Shown one piece after another: positions 8,627-15,810 of a stretch of 64,000 nt of DNA. Source of the DNA: CAYVSF01 sp046482855 (GTDB taxonomy: Bacteria > Bacteroidota > Bacteroidia > Bacteroidales > UBA12077). The stretch covers positions 50,194-114,193 of the forward strand of contig JAWOEH010000061.1 in NCBI GenBank assembly GCA_046482855.1, read 5' to 3'. A program made the translations under genes and the position numbers. The notes beneath the pieces were generated by a model. The model worked only from the letters and a program-made list of their open reading frames with translations. It ran no database searches and was not told where the DNA came from. Position 1 is the stretch's first letter. Each line of letters starts with the position of its first letter.

Positions 8627-10582
8627 CTATAGATTGTTTAATATCACCTTTTGTTCTGCCATTTTTTTCTGTTGGGCTACTGCTTTTCGGTAGTTATCCC
8701 ATTCGTTGGCCTCGAAAACACGTTTTTTGATCTTAATTGATTCGTACACTTTCAGTTGATTTCCCTCAAGGGTATAGTTGCCCTCAAATGAAGCGGCGCT
8801 ACCATCGACATTCTCCGTTTTTGGAGCATAGTGTATTTCCATGTTTTGAGGAAGCTGAATGGTTTCTTCCAATTCTACCCATCGGCTGCAACCATCGTGA
8901 AAGGCATATTTTCGGTTTTTCTTGGCGGTATTGAAGTTCAGGTGATATTGTGCACGCTTTAGCAGATTGGAAGCCACTACTGGCGTGAAGGCAATTTCCT
9001 GGTCACTTGTCCAGGCAAATTGCGGAATTTCATAAACAACTTCAATTTTCATGGGGCCTTCCATGTGTCCGTATGGATCAGTATAGGTAATTTTAGTAAT
9101 GTTCATATTTGGGAAGATCTGCAAAAATTCCTGACGAATATTTTGATCCCAGTTTTTCTTATATGAGCGAGTAAAGATTCCGCGTAATGAAGCGTCTGAT
9201 TGTCCTTCAGCATCTATCACCAAGGAGCCTTTCAGAGTTCCATCGGGGAGTATTTCTGATTTTCCCTTGATTTTCAGGTAATGATTTTCCGGTGGCGAAA
9301 CATCCGTTATCATCAGATCGGCACCATCGGGTAATCCCATCAGGTAATTTTGCTGCTGTTCGCGGCTGGACCATTCCTCACGAACAAAAGGAATCCAGGT
9401 AGGATCCAATAGTTTGTACTCGCCATTGCGCAGTTTAACAACGGTAATGCTGTGGTTAAACTGGTCGGCAGGGATGTCCTCGATGCGAGAACCTGCCATT
9501 GTCATGGCTGCATACGATTCGAATCCGGCAGTACGGAGCATAGCAATAAGAATACCGGCTTTATCTTTACACACACCACATCGATCGCGGAAGGTCATCT
9601 CTGCTTTATGCAAAGTGTACCCTTCGCCCTCGCCCATTGATAAGCCTGAGTAGCGAATATAATCTGCTACCCAATGATTCAGGATAGAGATAGAGTCCAG
9701 CTCGTTTTTTGCATCTTTTAGGAGTTCGTCTACTTTCGCATCCAGTTCGGGAGTCGATTCGAAGCTGCCAAAATCCTCGTTCACGCCATAAAACCACATG
9801 GATTTGGCTTCCCAGTCGGGACTTGTTGACATGAGCAGTTTTGGAGCCACGTTGGACATGGCTACCATGTGGGGTTCGCGTGGCAGGGGGGCAATATTCC
9901 ATTTTGTGAAGGTATATTTTACTTTTTCGGGAGTATAAGTCTTTTGCGATTTTATGTAGCCGTTGTATATTTTAAACTGTAAGTCCTTACTTTTTGGGAC
10001 TTGCACCTGATATACTTTTGTTTTTATCGGCTGGTCGTTCCAAAAGGGTACAATATCGTAAAAATGCCCGCGCATTGGAGGAATATATCTTGAGTCGTCG
10101 GGTTCGTCTTGCTGCAACAGGGCATAGGTGAATCCTTTTTTGAACCAGAATATTTCAATAGCATCACCAGGCTCCAAATGGCCAAAATTTATCATCTTTT
10201 TTCGGGCCCCCCAATAAATCATACGTGCCGGGGCAGGATAGTCGTAAAAGTTATCGGCCGAAATCTCTTCAATAGTACCGTCGGCACGGTAAATACGTGC
10301 TTTTTTTATGTCGATATGTGCCGAAAGGGGATCGTAGTCGAAGGTTAAGTGATTTAGCTTTCGGGCTCCTTCCTTTGTGAAGATCTTTATGAGCGAATGC
10401 ATGTTGTTGTAGCTTAGGCCTGACTCCTGAACATCCACTTGTGTGCTGTCAAAAAGGACCAGGTAATCGGCGTTTGGGTAATCGGCTGCCGAGCCTGCCT
10501 TTTGTATGTAGGCGTGCGGCACTGCCAGAACCCATAGGGAGGTGCATAGCAGAATGAGGGTTAGGAAAATTTTGTTTTTCAT
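8627..10582 (-). CDS. Secreted DUF3857 protein with transglutaminase-like domain
   Basis: Encodes 651 residues. A classical signal peptide (residues 1-20) points to export. A DUF3857 beta domain covers about residues 50-250 (RADGTIEEIS, LEPGDAIEIFWFKKG). A transglutaminase-like domain follows at about 280-420. Its catalytic triad looks intact: Cys338 in CGVCKDKAGIL, His377 in FNHSITVV and Asp393 in LLDPTW. A C-terminal beta region (DUF2569-like position, family not certain) completes it. The protein should be a periplasmic or outer-membrane-associated thiol enzyme, possibly a peptidase or amidase rather than a cross-linker. Substrate unknown. It is the first gene of a pair with the inactive-looking paralogue downstream and has its own good promoter with a leader of about 135 bases. 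Confidence 0.87.
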   Translation of the reverse strand: MKNKIFLTLILLCTSLWVLAVPHAYIQKAGSAADYPNADYLVLFDSTQVDVQESGLSYNNMHSLIKIFTKEGARKLNHLTFDYDPLSAHIDIKKARIYRADGTIEEISADNFYDYPAPARMIYWGARKKMINFGHLEPGDAIEIFWFKKGFTYALLQQDEPDDSRYIPPMRGHFYDIVPFWNDQPIKTKVYQVQVPKSKDLQFKIYNGYIKSQKTYTPEKVKYTFTKWNIAPLPREPHMVAMSNVAPKLLMSTSPDWEAKSMWFYGVNEDFGSFESTPELDAKVDELLKDAKNELDSISILNHWVADYIRYSGLSMGEGEGYTLHKAEMTFRDRCGVCKDKAGILIAMLRTAGFESYAAMTMAGSRIEDIPADQFNHSITVVKLRNGEYKLLDPTWIPFVREEWSSREQQQNYLMGLPDGADLMITDVSPPENHYLKIKGKSEILPDGTLKGSLVIDAEGQSDASLRGIFTRSYKKNWDQNIRQEFLQIFPNMNITKITYTDPYGHMEGPMKIEVVYEIPQFAWTSDQEIAFTPVVASNLLKRAQYHLNFNTAKKNRKYAFHDGCSRWVELEETIQLPQNMEIHYAPKTENVDGSAASFEGNYTLEGNQLKVYESIKIKKRVFEANEWDNYRKAVAQQKKMAEQKVILNNL

Positions 10583-10857
10583 AGGTTTTGGTATTTAGTT
10601 TTCGATTGCAATTTTTCGCATGGAAAGAACAAACCGGCAATAGTGTGTGCATACTTTTTATCCAGGCACATAAGAAGTCCTGGCTGTCCTTACAAGAAGG
10701 TTACAACCATCGCTTTCAGCTGCTTAAAAGTATAAGATTTTCTTATCTTTTCAAATTCCTGACATTTAAAAACTTTCTGCTGCCATAGCCTTCTTAAGGA
10801 CTGGTCTTTTATTGGTCTTTAATAAGACAGTTCTTTTTTCGGGAAGATCCGTTTTTC
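10583..10857. other. Intergenic region between the aminotransferase and DUF3857 genes
   Basis: Apart from the promoter at 10725-10755 it holds a T-rich region (10801-10855) with a short GTCTT/AAGAC hairpin downstream of the aminotransferase stop. That hairpin could weakly terminate transcription. I see no small gene or RNA in it. Confidence 0.5.
10725..10755 (-). promoter_or_regulatory. Promoter of the DUF3857 gene pair
   Basis: On the minus strand TTTG (10752-10755), 19 bases, then TACTTTTA (10725-10732, one mismatch to TAnnTTTG). The predicted start near 10718 leaves an untranslated leader of about 135 bases before the ATG at 10582. Confidence 0.65.
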
Positions 10858-11994
10858 TCAAGCTTTAAGAAAATGAGCAAGATGTTTAGCTGCTTTGTCA
10901 ATAGTGGGCAGCGGATGCGCAATATTAAGGCGTATATAATTGGCTGTTTGGGGCGAGAAATGCTCTCCCGGGATCACAGCTACACGCTCTTTGTCATAAA
11001 GTTGCATGGCAAAGTCAAAGCCATTGGTATGGGGCCTTGGGAGTTTTGCCCAAATAAAGTAACCTCCTTTTACCTCGGGAATAGTAAAGTTGAAGGCTTC
11101 AAGAACTTCTTTTAGCCGTGTAAATGACTGGGTTAGGTTTTCGCGTAGCCATTGTATATAAGCGGTTCCTTGTTGGTGTTTTTGCAGATAGTTGGCCAAT
11201 GCCTGCTGTTGGATGGATGGAGCGCAAAGCCCGGTATAGTCATGTATTGCTTTGATTTGTGCCAGGTGTTGCTGGTGCCCTATTATATAACCTATACGCC
11301 ACCCGGTTATGCTGAATAGTTTCGAGAAACTATTGGTATAAAATAGTTGCGGATGGGTATAGTTGTCGCATAAGTAGGGAGGGGTGTCGAAATAGAGTTC
11401 CCGATAGACTGCATCTAAAATCAGATACACCTTGTTTTGTTCGCACAATTCGATGAGCGCTTTCATTTCAGTTTTACTCCAAATCCTTCCCAGGGGATTT
11501 CCGGGGGTGGCTAAGAAAATAACACCTACATTTTCGTTTTGGATTGTTTGCGCTAGTTCTTGAAAGTTAACAGCTCCGGAAACAGGAAGAGAGAACTCAA
11601 TGAATGGCGTATTGAAGATTTCGGGCAGATTGCGGTAACTTTCGTAAACAGGGCTGAAGGCCAATGCTGAAAAGGGGGTCGTGCGTTTTTTTTTCAGGTA
11701 AATGAAAAGTAAGGTGAGCGCTTCGGTTCCGCCTTGTGTGATGAGGAGGTTGTCGGCATTCAGTGTTTGTTCTTTTTGATACTTATCCAGTAATTCATCC
11801 ACTAAATCTTTATTGCCGTTTCCAGGGGCATATTGGTGTATGGATGTATGTGTTAATGCATTTAGTTCGTCGAGGAGTTCTTTGGGAGGTGGAAACCCCG
11901 GGATTCCCTGTGCCAGGTTAATGCCTCCCTTTTCTTTTACTTTGTTGCTCATAAAGGATATGAGCGATCCTTTGGGTTTGGTGTAGTGTGTCAT
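10858..11994 (-). CDS. PLP-dependent aminotransferase, class I/II
   Basis: Encodes 378 residues of fold-type I. Visible features are INLAQGIPGFPPP near residue 25, the Gly-Asn region YAPGNGNKDL, the PLP-phosphate region TQGGTEAL, the conserved ATPGNPLGRIWS, LILDAVYREL, and the Schiff-base lysine in NSFSKLFSITGWRIGYIIG (about residue 225). The C-terminal Arg that binds the alpha-carboxylate is in YIRLNIAHP. The sequence resembles the methionine aminotransferase / kynurenine-oxoglutarate transaminase (YbdL-like) subgroup, where 2-oxo-4-methylthiobutanoate is a common substrate, but specificity cannot be read off. Its start overlaps the stop of the cation transporter gene by 4 bp (ATGA), so the two are translationally coupled, though no functional link is obvious. 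Confidence 0.9.
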   Translation of the reverse strand: MTHYTKPKGSLISFMSNKVKEKGGINLAQGIPGFPPPKELLDELNALTHTSIHQYAPGNGNKDLVDELLDKYQKEQTLNADNLLITQGGTEALTLLFIYLKKKRTTPFSALAFSPVYESYRNLPEIFNTPFIEFSLPVSGAVNFQELAQTIQNENVGVIFLATPGNPLGRIWSKTEMKALIELCEQNKVYLILDAVYRELYFDTPPYLCDNYTHPQLFYTNSFSKLFSITGWRIGYIIGHQQHLAQIKAIHDYTGLCAPSIQQQALANYLQKHQQGTAYIQWLRENLTQSFTRLKEVLEAFNFTIPEVKGGYFIWAKLPRPHTNGFDFAMQLYDKERVAVIPGEHFSPQTANYIRLNIAHPLPTIDKAAKHLAHFLKA

Positions 11995-12935
11995 GAGTTG
12001 GGGATTCTTCCTTGTTCATTATCCATTTGTTCCTTTGAGAGACCAAACTCTTCACGTTCCTCGTTGCCCAGGGGTTCGGTATGTACCATTACATCATAGG
12101 TTTCGGGAATGGTACGGCGTATGCTTCGCTCCACTTCCTGTGCGATGTTATGTCCTTTATTGATGGTTAAGTCGCCGTTAACCTCAATGTCAAGGGCAAT
12201 AACATATTTTGACGCATGTTTCCGTAACCTTACCCGATGAGGATTGTTGGCTCCTTCTACCGCTTCTACTGCATCAAATATTTTGTAATACAAATCGGTA
12301 TCGTCCACTCCGTCCATCAACTCTTTATTCGTTTCCATAAAGATGAAGAACGCAGTACGCATAATCCAGATACTAATAGCCAGAGCTGTAATGATATCAA
12401 AGAGCGGCATTTTGAACCAGCGGGCAGCAAGAATACCGATTAAAACGGATAAGTTGATGAAAATGTCATTGCGCATGTTCTTGCCATTGGCAATAAGTAT
12501 GGGACTTTGAATTTTTTTTCCAAGGTTTATGTTGTAAAAAGCCAACACTGTTTTTATTACCAGGGATCCCATTGTGACGTAAATTGCCAGGGTTCCTGGT
12601 AAGGGACGTTCTTCAGTTTGCCACAACTGCATAAGAGAGGAGAAAAAGAGCTGCGCACCGGCAAAAAAGATAATGAAACTCAGGGCTTTTGTTCCAACCG
12701 TTTCGGCTCTGTTATAACCATAAGGATATTTGCAGTTGGGCGGGCGGCTCATAATACGCGAAGCAATAAGGCTTATGAAATAGGTGAGGATGTCGGTAGC
12801 GCTATCAATACCATCACCGATAACGGCCATACTATTTGCCAGATAACCTGCCGTGATTTTGATTAAGGCCAGGAAAAAGTTCGCAATGATACCAATCCAA
12901 CTGGCTTTTTCTATTTGCTTTGACCGATTGAGCAT
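11991..12935 (-). CDS. Cation diffusion facilitator (CDF) family metal exporter
   Basis: Encodes 314 residues with about six membrane helices in the first 210 residues and a cytoplasmic ferredoxin-like metal-sensing domain at the end (about 215-300). CDF proteins export divalent metals in exchange for protons and work as dimers. The transport site in helix 2 reads D44-SAT-D48. The matching helix 5 site reads N153-MRN-D157, where Zn exporters such as E. coli YiiP have His153 and Asp157. Replacement of this His by Asn is associated with manganese-type CDFs, so Mn2+ export is my inference. It is the first gene of a two-gene unit with the aminotransferase. A TATTTTTG -7-like element lies at 12958-12965 on the minus strand. 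Confidence 0.92.
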   Translation of the reverse strand: MLNRSKQIEKASWIGIIANFFLALIKITAGYLANSMAVIGDGIDSATDILTYFISLIASRIMSRPPNCKYPYGYNRAETVGTKALSFIIFFAGAQLFFSSLMQLWQTEERPLPGTLAIYVTMGSLVIKTVLAFYNINLGKKIQSPILIANGKNMRNDIFINLSVLIGILAARWFKMPLFDIITALAISIWIMRTAFFIFMETNKELMDGVDDTDLYYKIFDAVEAVEGANNPHRVRLRKHASKYVIALDIEVNGDLTINKGHNIAQEVERSIRRTIPETYDVMVHTEPLGNEEREEFGLSKEQMDNEQGRIPNS

Positions 12936-12990
12936 AAGCTTGATTTAGTAATTAGCGCAAAAATAACCAAATTTTGCATGTTGCAGGAAC

Positions 12991-13029
12991 AAAATGAAAA
13001 GAGGATGCCTATAGTAGGTCATCCTCCTT
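12991..13029 (-). terminator. Terminator after the chemoreceptor operon
   Basis: On the minus strand a 7-bp stem (arms 13001-13007 and 13020-13026) is followed by TTTTCATTTT. It sits just after the chemoreceptor stop and before the CDF promoter. Confidence 0.7.
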
Positions 13030-13060
13030 TATTGATAACATGAAACAAGAATATATCTTT

Positions 13061-14602
13061 CTACTTGTGTCGTACCTTAAAATAACCAATGATGCTGTTC
13101 AGGTTTTCCGACTGGTCAGCTAATCCATCGGCTTGCGTTTTTAAACTTTCAAAAAGCGTGACATTCTGCTGTGTAATCTGGTTAAGATTTTGTAACGCAT
13201 TGTTTACTTGCTCAGCACCTGAGTTTTGTTCATGGCTGGCAGCGGCAATTTCTTGTATAAGTTTGGCTGTTTTTTCGATATCAGGCACTACCTGTTGTAT
13301 TAATCGTTCGGCTTTTTCCGTGGTAGCAACGCTTGATTGGGAATAGTCATTAATTTCGTCGGCTGCTACTTTACTTCTTTCGGCAAGTTTACGCACTTCA
13401 GCAGCTACCACTGCAAATCCTTTTCCGTGTTCCCCAGCGCGTGCAGCTTCTACAGCGGCATTTAGTGCAAGAATGTTGGTTTGAAAGGCGATGTCGCTAA
13501 TGATGGTAATTTTATCAGCAATGTTTTTTATGGAAAGCAAGCTTTCATTGGAGACTTTACCCACTTCTTCGCTTTGCTTTGCTGCAGAAATAGATATTTT
13601 TTCTGTTTCGCGCGAATTATTTGTGTTTTGCTGAATATTTGCAGTCATCTCTTCCATTGAAGAAGCCAATTCTTCGGAGTTGGAGGCTTGCGTATTAGCG
13701 CCTTCTGATAAATCACCAGATTTTTCGGTGATTTCAATGCTGGCTGTATTAATTGCCTGCGAAGCTTCTGTAACGCCTACTACTAGCTCGTTAAGCTTGG
13801 CTGCCATATTTTCTAAGGAAGTAGCCAGTTCGCCAATTTCATCATCCTGAACAATGTCCACTTTTGCTGTTAAATCGCCCTCTTCGATGGCTTTTGCAAA
13901 AGCTACACCCTTTTTTATGGGGCGCGTAATGGAGCGTGATGTCCAGAAACCAGCAAAAAGAGCCAGGGCAATAATAAAGATCGAGATTAGGATTACCACT
14001 CGTGGGAATTGGCGAAAAGAAGCAAGCATTTCATTACTTGCCTGTGCCATGTTTTCTTCCTGAAGTGTGAGCAGATTATCCAGGCGATTGGTAATATCGT
14101 CAGTAAGCATAATAATTTCACCCCCCTCTTCTACCATAGGGGTTACCTCAAATAGTATCATGGGATCATCATAAGCCTCAAACGAATTGAGGCTGGTCAT
14201 TACCTGTTGGTGTGCAGGGACCAATGAGTCTATTATGGCTTGTGAGGTTTGCTGGAACGTTTCCTGGTCTTTAGTGTCCCACTCTGTAGCCAGTGTCTGT
14301 AAGTTGGCGATAAGATCGGGAAACTGCTCATTGTGAAGTGATTTTAGCTTAAGCTTATCGGGTGTATTGGCTTGTTTCTCAATAAAAACCCAGTTTTTGA
14401 TTAACATCTTCGATTCAACTACTGCCTGACGCAGGTCATTTAAGTAATAGGTTGAAGGATTATATAAGTTGGTAATCTTTTCGTTAAGCTGCCGATTGTT
14501 CACAGAGCTATTCACTGTTACGAAGGCATTGACCAAAAAGGCCAGAATAATAATGCCGAAACCCAGTGCCAGCTTTCTGCTGATTGTAAGTCTGTATTTC
14601 AT
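13061..14602 (-). CDS. Methyl-accepting chemotaxis protein
   Basis: Encodes 513 residues. Helix 1 is at about 10-30, followed by a periplasmic four-helix-bundle type sensor domain (about 31-198). A second helix (about 201-220), a HAMP domain (about 221-275) and a long cytoplasmic coiled coil come next. The conserved tip IAFQTNILALNAAVEAARAG (about 382-401) contacts CheA and CheW in the family, and EVRKLAERS follows. No C-terminal CheR-binding pentapeptide is seen. It starts 15 bp after a YfiR-like periplasmic protein gene and shares its promoter. No other chemotaxis gene is in the window. The ligand is unknown; the neighbour suggests that a periplasmic partner may influence the receptor. It might also act on a non-flagellar output, since many Bacteroidota do not have flagella. 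Confidence 0.94.
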   Translation of the reverse strand: MKYRLTISRKLALGFGIIILAFLVNAFVTVNSSVNNRQLNEKITNLYNPSTYYLNDLRQAVVESKMLIKNWVFIEKQANTPDKLKLKSLHNEQFPDLIANLQTLATEWDTKDQETFQQTSQAIIDSLVPAHQQVMTSLNSFEAYDDPMILFEVTPMVEEGGEIIMLTDDITNRLDNLLTLQEENMAQASNEMLASFRQFPRVVILISIFIIALALFAGFWTSRSITRPIKKGVAFAKAIEEGDLTAKVDIVQDDEIGELATSLENMAAKLNELVVGVTEASQAINTASIEITEKSGDLSEGANTQASNSEELASSMEEMTANIQQNTNNSRETEKISISAAKQSEEVGKVSNESLLSIKNIADKITIISDIAFQTNILALNAAVEAARAGEHGKGFAVVAAEVRKLAERSKVAADEINDYSQSSVATTEKAERLIQQVVPDIEKTAKLIQEIAAASHEQNSGAEQVNNALQNLNQITQQNVTLFESLKTQADGLADQSENLNSIIGYFKVRHK

Positions 14603-14617
14603 GATTGCTACTTTTGC

Positions 14618-15127
14618 TTAATATGTTTTAGCTGCCATCTCTGCGATTTTTGAATGGTATTTTAAACCATACTTTAATGCATTGGTCCCTTTGAATTCGT
14701 AGCGTAATCGGTTTCCTTCGAGGAAAAAGTTGATGGCAGCGCCTTTTTGAATTCCCTGATCACTATCGCTAATCAGCAATACGCTTCGTCCTGCTTTTTC
14801 GTGAATCCCTTGTATGTCACCTATTTTAGTATAAGACACATACAGAATATCGCATTCAGTAACATCTTCCTTATTGCGAAACTTTTTCACGGAAATGTTT
14901 TGGGTAATAACTTTTTTCCCCTGTGTGAATGAATTTAATGCATTGTACATATCTCCTGAACCCAGCACGCCTATTACAAAGTCGCCTGTACGTACATGAG
15001 CCGGCCACTCAAAAAACTTGGTAAAGTTGTAAATGAATTTTGCTTTCGCATCTTCGATTTCTACTTGCGCCTTTAATTGACTTGCCGCAAAAAGCAACAA
15101 AATAGCAATCAACCCTAACTTTTTCAT
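14618..15127 (-). CDS. YfiR family (DUF4154) periplasmic protein
   Basis: Encodes 169 residues with a clear signal peptide (about 1-20, cut after LKA). The mature part shows the family pattern: KAKFIYNFTKFFEWP at the start, an IGVLGSGDM strand, CDILYVS, SVLLISDSDQGIQKGAAINF, and a final hydrophobic/basic helix. In Pseudomonas, YfiR is a periplasmic repressor that binds the periplasmic domain of the diguanylate cyclase YfiN. Here no cyclase is adjacent. Instead the next gene encodes a chemoreceptor whose membrane topology (periplasmic sensor plus HAMP) is like that of YfiN. That YfiR controls the receptor is my inference. The two cysteines that form disulfides in Pseudomonas YfiR are not both obvious here. 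Confidence 0.88.
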   Translation of the reverse strand: MKKLGLIAILLLFAASQLKAQVEIEDAKAKFIYNFTKFFEWPAHVRTGDFVIGVLGSGDMYNALNSFTQGKKVITQNISVKKFRNKEDVTECDILYVSYTKIGDIQGIHEKAGRSVLLISDSDQGIQKGAAINFFLEGNRLRYEFKGTNALKYGLKYHSKIAEMAAKTY

Positions 15128-15148
15128 ATTTCAATAAATTGGTTTTTA

Positions 15149-15180
15149 CAAAGTTGAGATATCTGTAAGTTTCTGACAAA
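15149..15180 (-). promoter_or_regulatory. Promoter of the yfiR-like/chemoreceptor operon
   Basis: On the minus strand TTTG (15177-15180), 20 bases, then CAACTTTG (15149-15156, one mismatch to TAnnTTTG). The transcript would start about 15 bases before the ATG at 15127. Confidence 0.6.
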
Positions 15181-15241
15181 GAAAACCCGGTGATGTTTAT
15201 TTAGCCGAAATGGTGATTTGGCTCACCTTTTTTTTCTGTCA

Positions 15242-15685
15242 TTACCGTTTCATACGGAAAAAGTCCGATAAAAGTTTGCTACATTCCTCTTTTAATATGC
15301 CGCCTACCAATTGGGTTTTTGGATGTAAAATATCTCCAGGCTGTTGGGAAATTCCTCGTTTGTTGTCCGCAGCGCCATATACAACTCGCTTTAGTTGAGC
15401 CCAATATGCGGCTCCTCCGCACATTACACAGGGTTCGGCTGTTACATATAGGGTGCAATTTTTTAGGTATTTGCTCCCCAAGGCATTTGCGGCTGAAGTT
15501 ATCGCTTGCATTTCGGCATGCGCTGTAACATCATGAAGCGTCTCTGTAAGGTTATGGGCTCGGGCAATAATCTGATCTTCAATGGTAATAATTGCCCCCA
15601 TTGGAATTTCGTCCTTTTCCAAGGCTTTTCTGGCTTCGGTTAAGGCTTGTTGCATGAAATATTCATCGGAAAGTAAGATGCCCAT
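15242..15685 (-). CDS. tadA: tRNA-specific adenosine deaminase
   Basis: Encodes 147 residues from the ATG at 15685. TadA deaminates adenosine 34 of tRNA-Arg(ACG) to inosine. The zinc site is complete: His56 and the proton-shuttling Glu58 in AHAEMQA, and Cys86 and Cys89 in PCVMC. The wider AEPCVMCGGAAYWAQLKRVVYGA matches the TadA group rather than cytidine or guanine deaminases. A frame-open ATG at 15709 would add 8 residues (MLIFVVKK). A consensus -7 element (15697-15704) lies inside that extension, so transcription would start after it, and the shorter form is preferred. The gene is divergent from aspS; both serve translation. Confidence 0.92.
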   Translation of the reverse strand: MGILLSDEYFMQQALTEARKALEKDEIPMGAIITIEDQIIARAHNLTETLHDVTAHAEMQAITSAANALGSKYLKNCTLYVTAEPCVMCGGAAYWAQLKRVVYGAADNKRGISQQPGDILHPKTQLVGGILKEECSKLLSDFFRMKR

Positions 15686-15696
15686 TTTTTTTACGA

Positions 15697-15704
15697 CAAA
15701 AATA
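15697..15704 (-). promoter_or_regulatory. -7 element of tadA
   Basis: On the minus strand TATTTTTG matches TAnnTTTG perfectly. It predicts a start only about 5-8 bases upstream of the ATG at 15685, giving a nearly leaderless mRNA. No clear -33 TTTG is found. Confidence 0.45.
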
Positions 15705-15736
15705 AGCAATTACACCTTTTGATAGGCGTATTTTCC

Positions 15737-15769
15737 TTTCGGCGATCTGAAAAAAACTTTGTACTTTCG
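15737..15769 (+). promoter_or_regulatory. Probable aspS promoter
   Basis: TTTC (15737-15740), 21 bases, then TACTTTCG (15762-15769). Each element has one mismatch to the TTTG / TAnnTTTG consensus. The start codon lies about 40 bases downstream. Confidence 0.5.
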
Positions 15770-15810
15770 CACGATAATCTTTTGGAACTGACACAGAAAA
15801 AAAGAAACCT

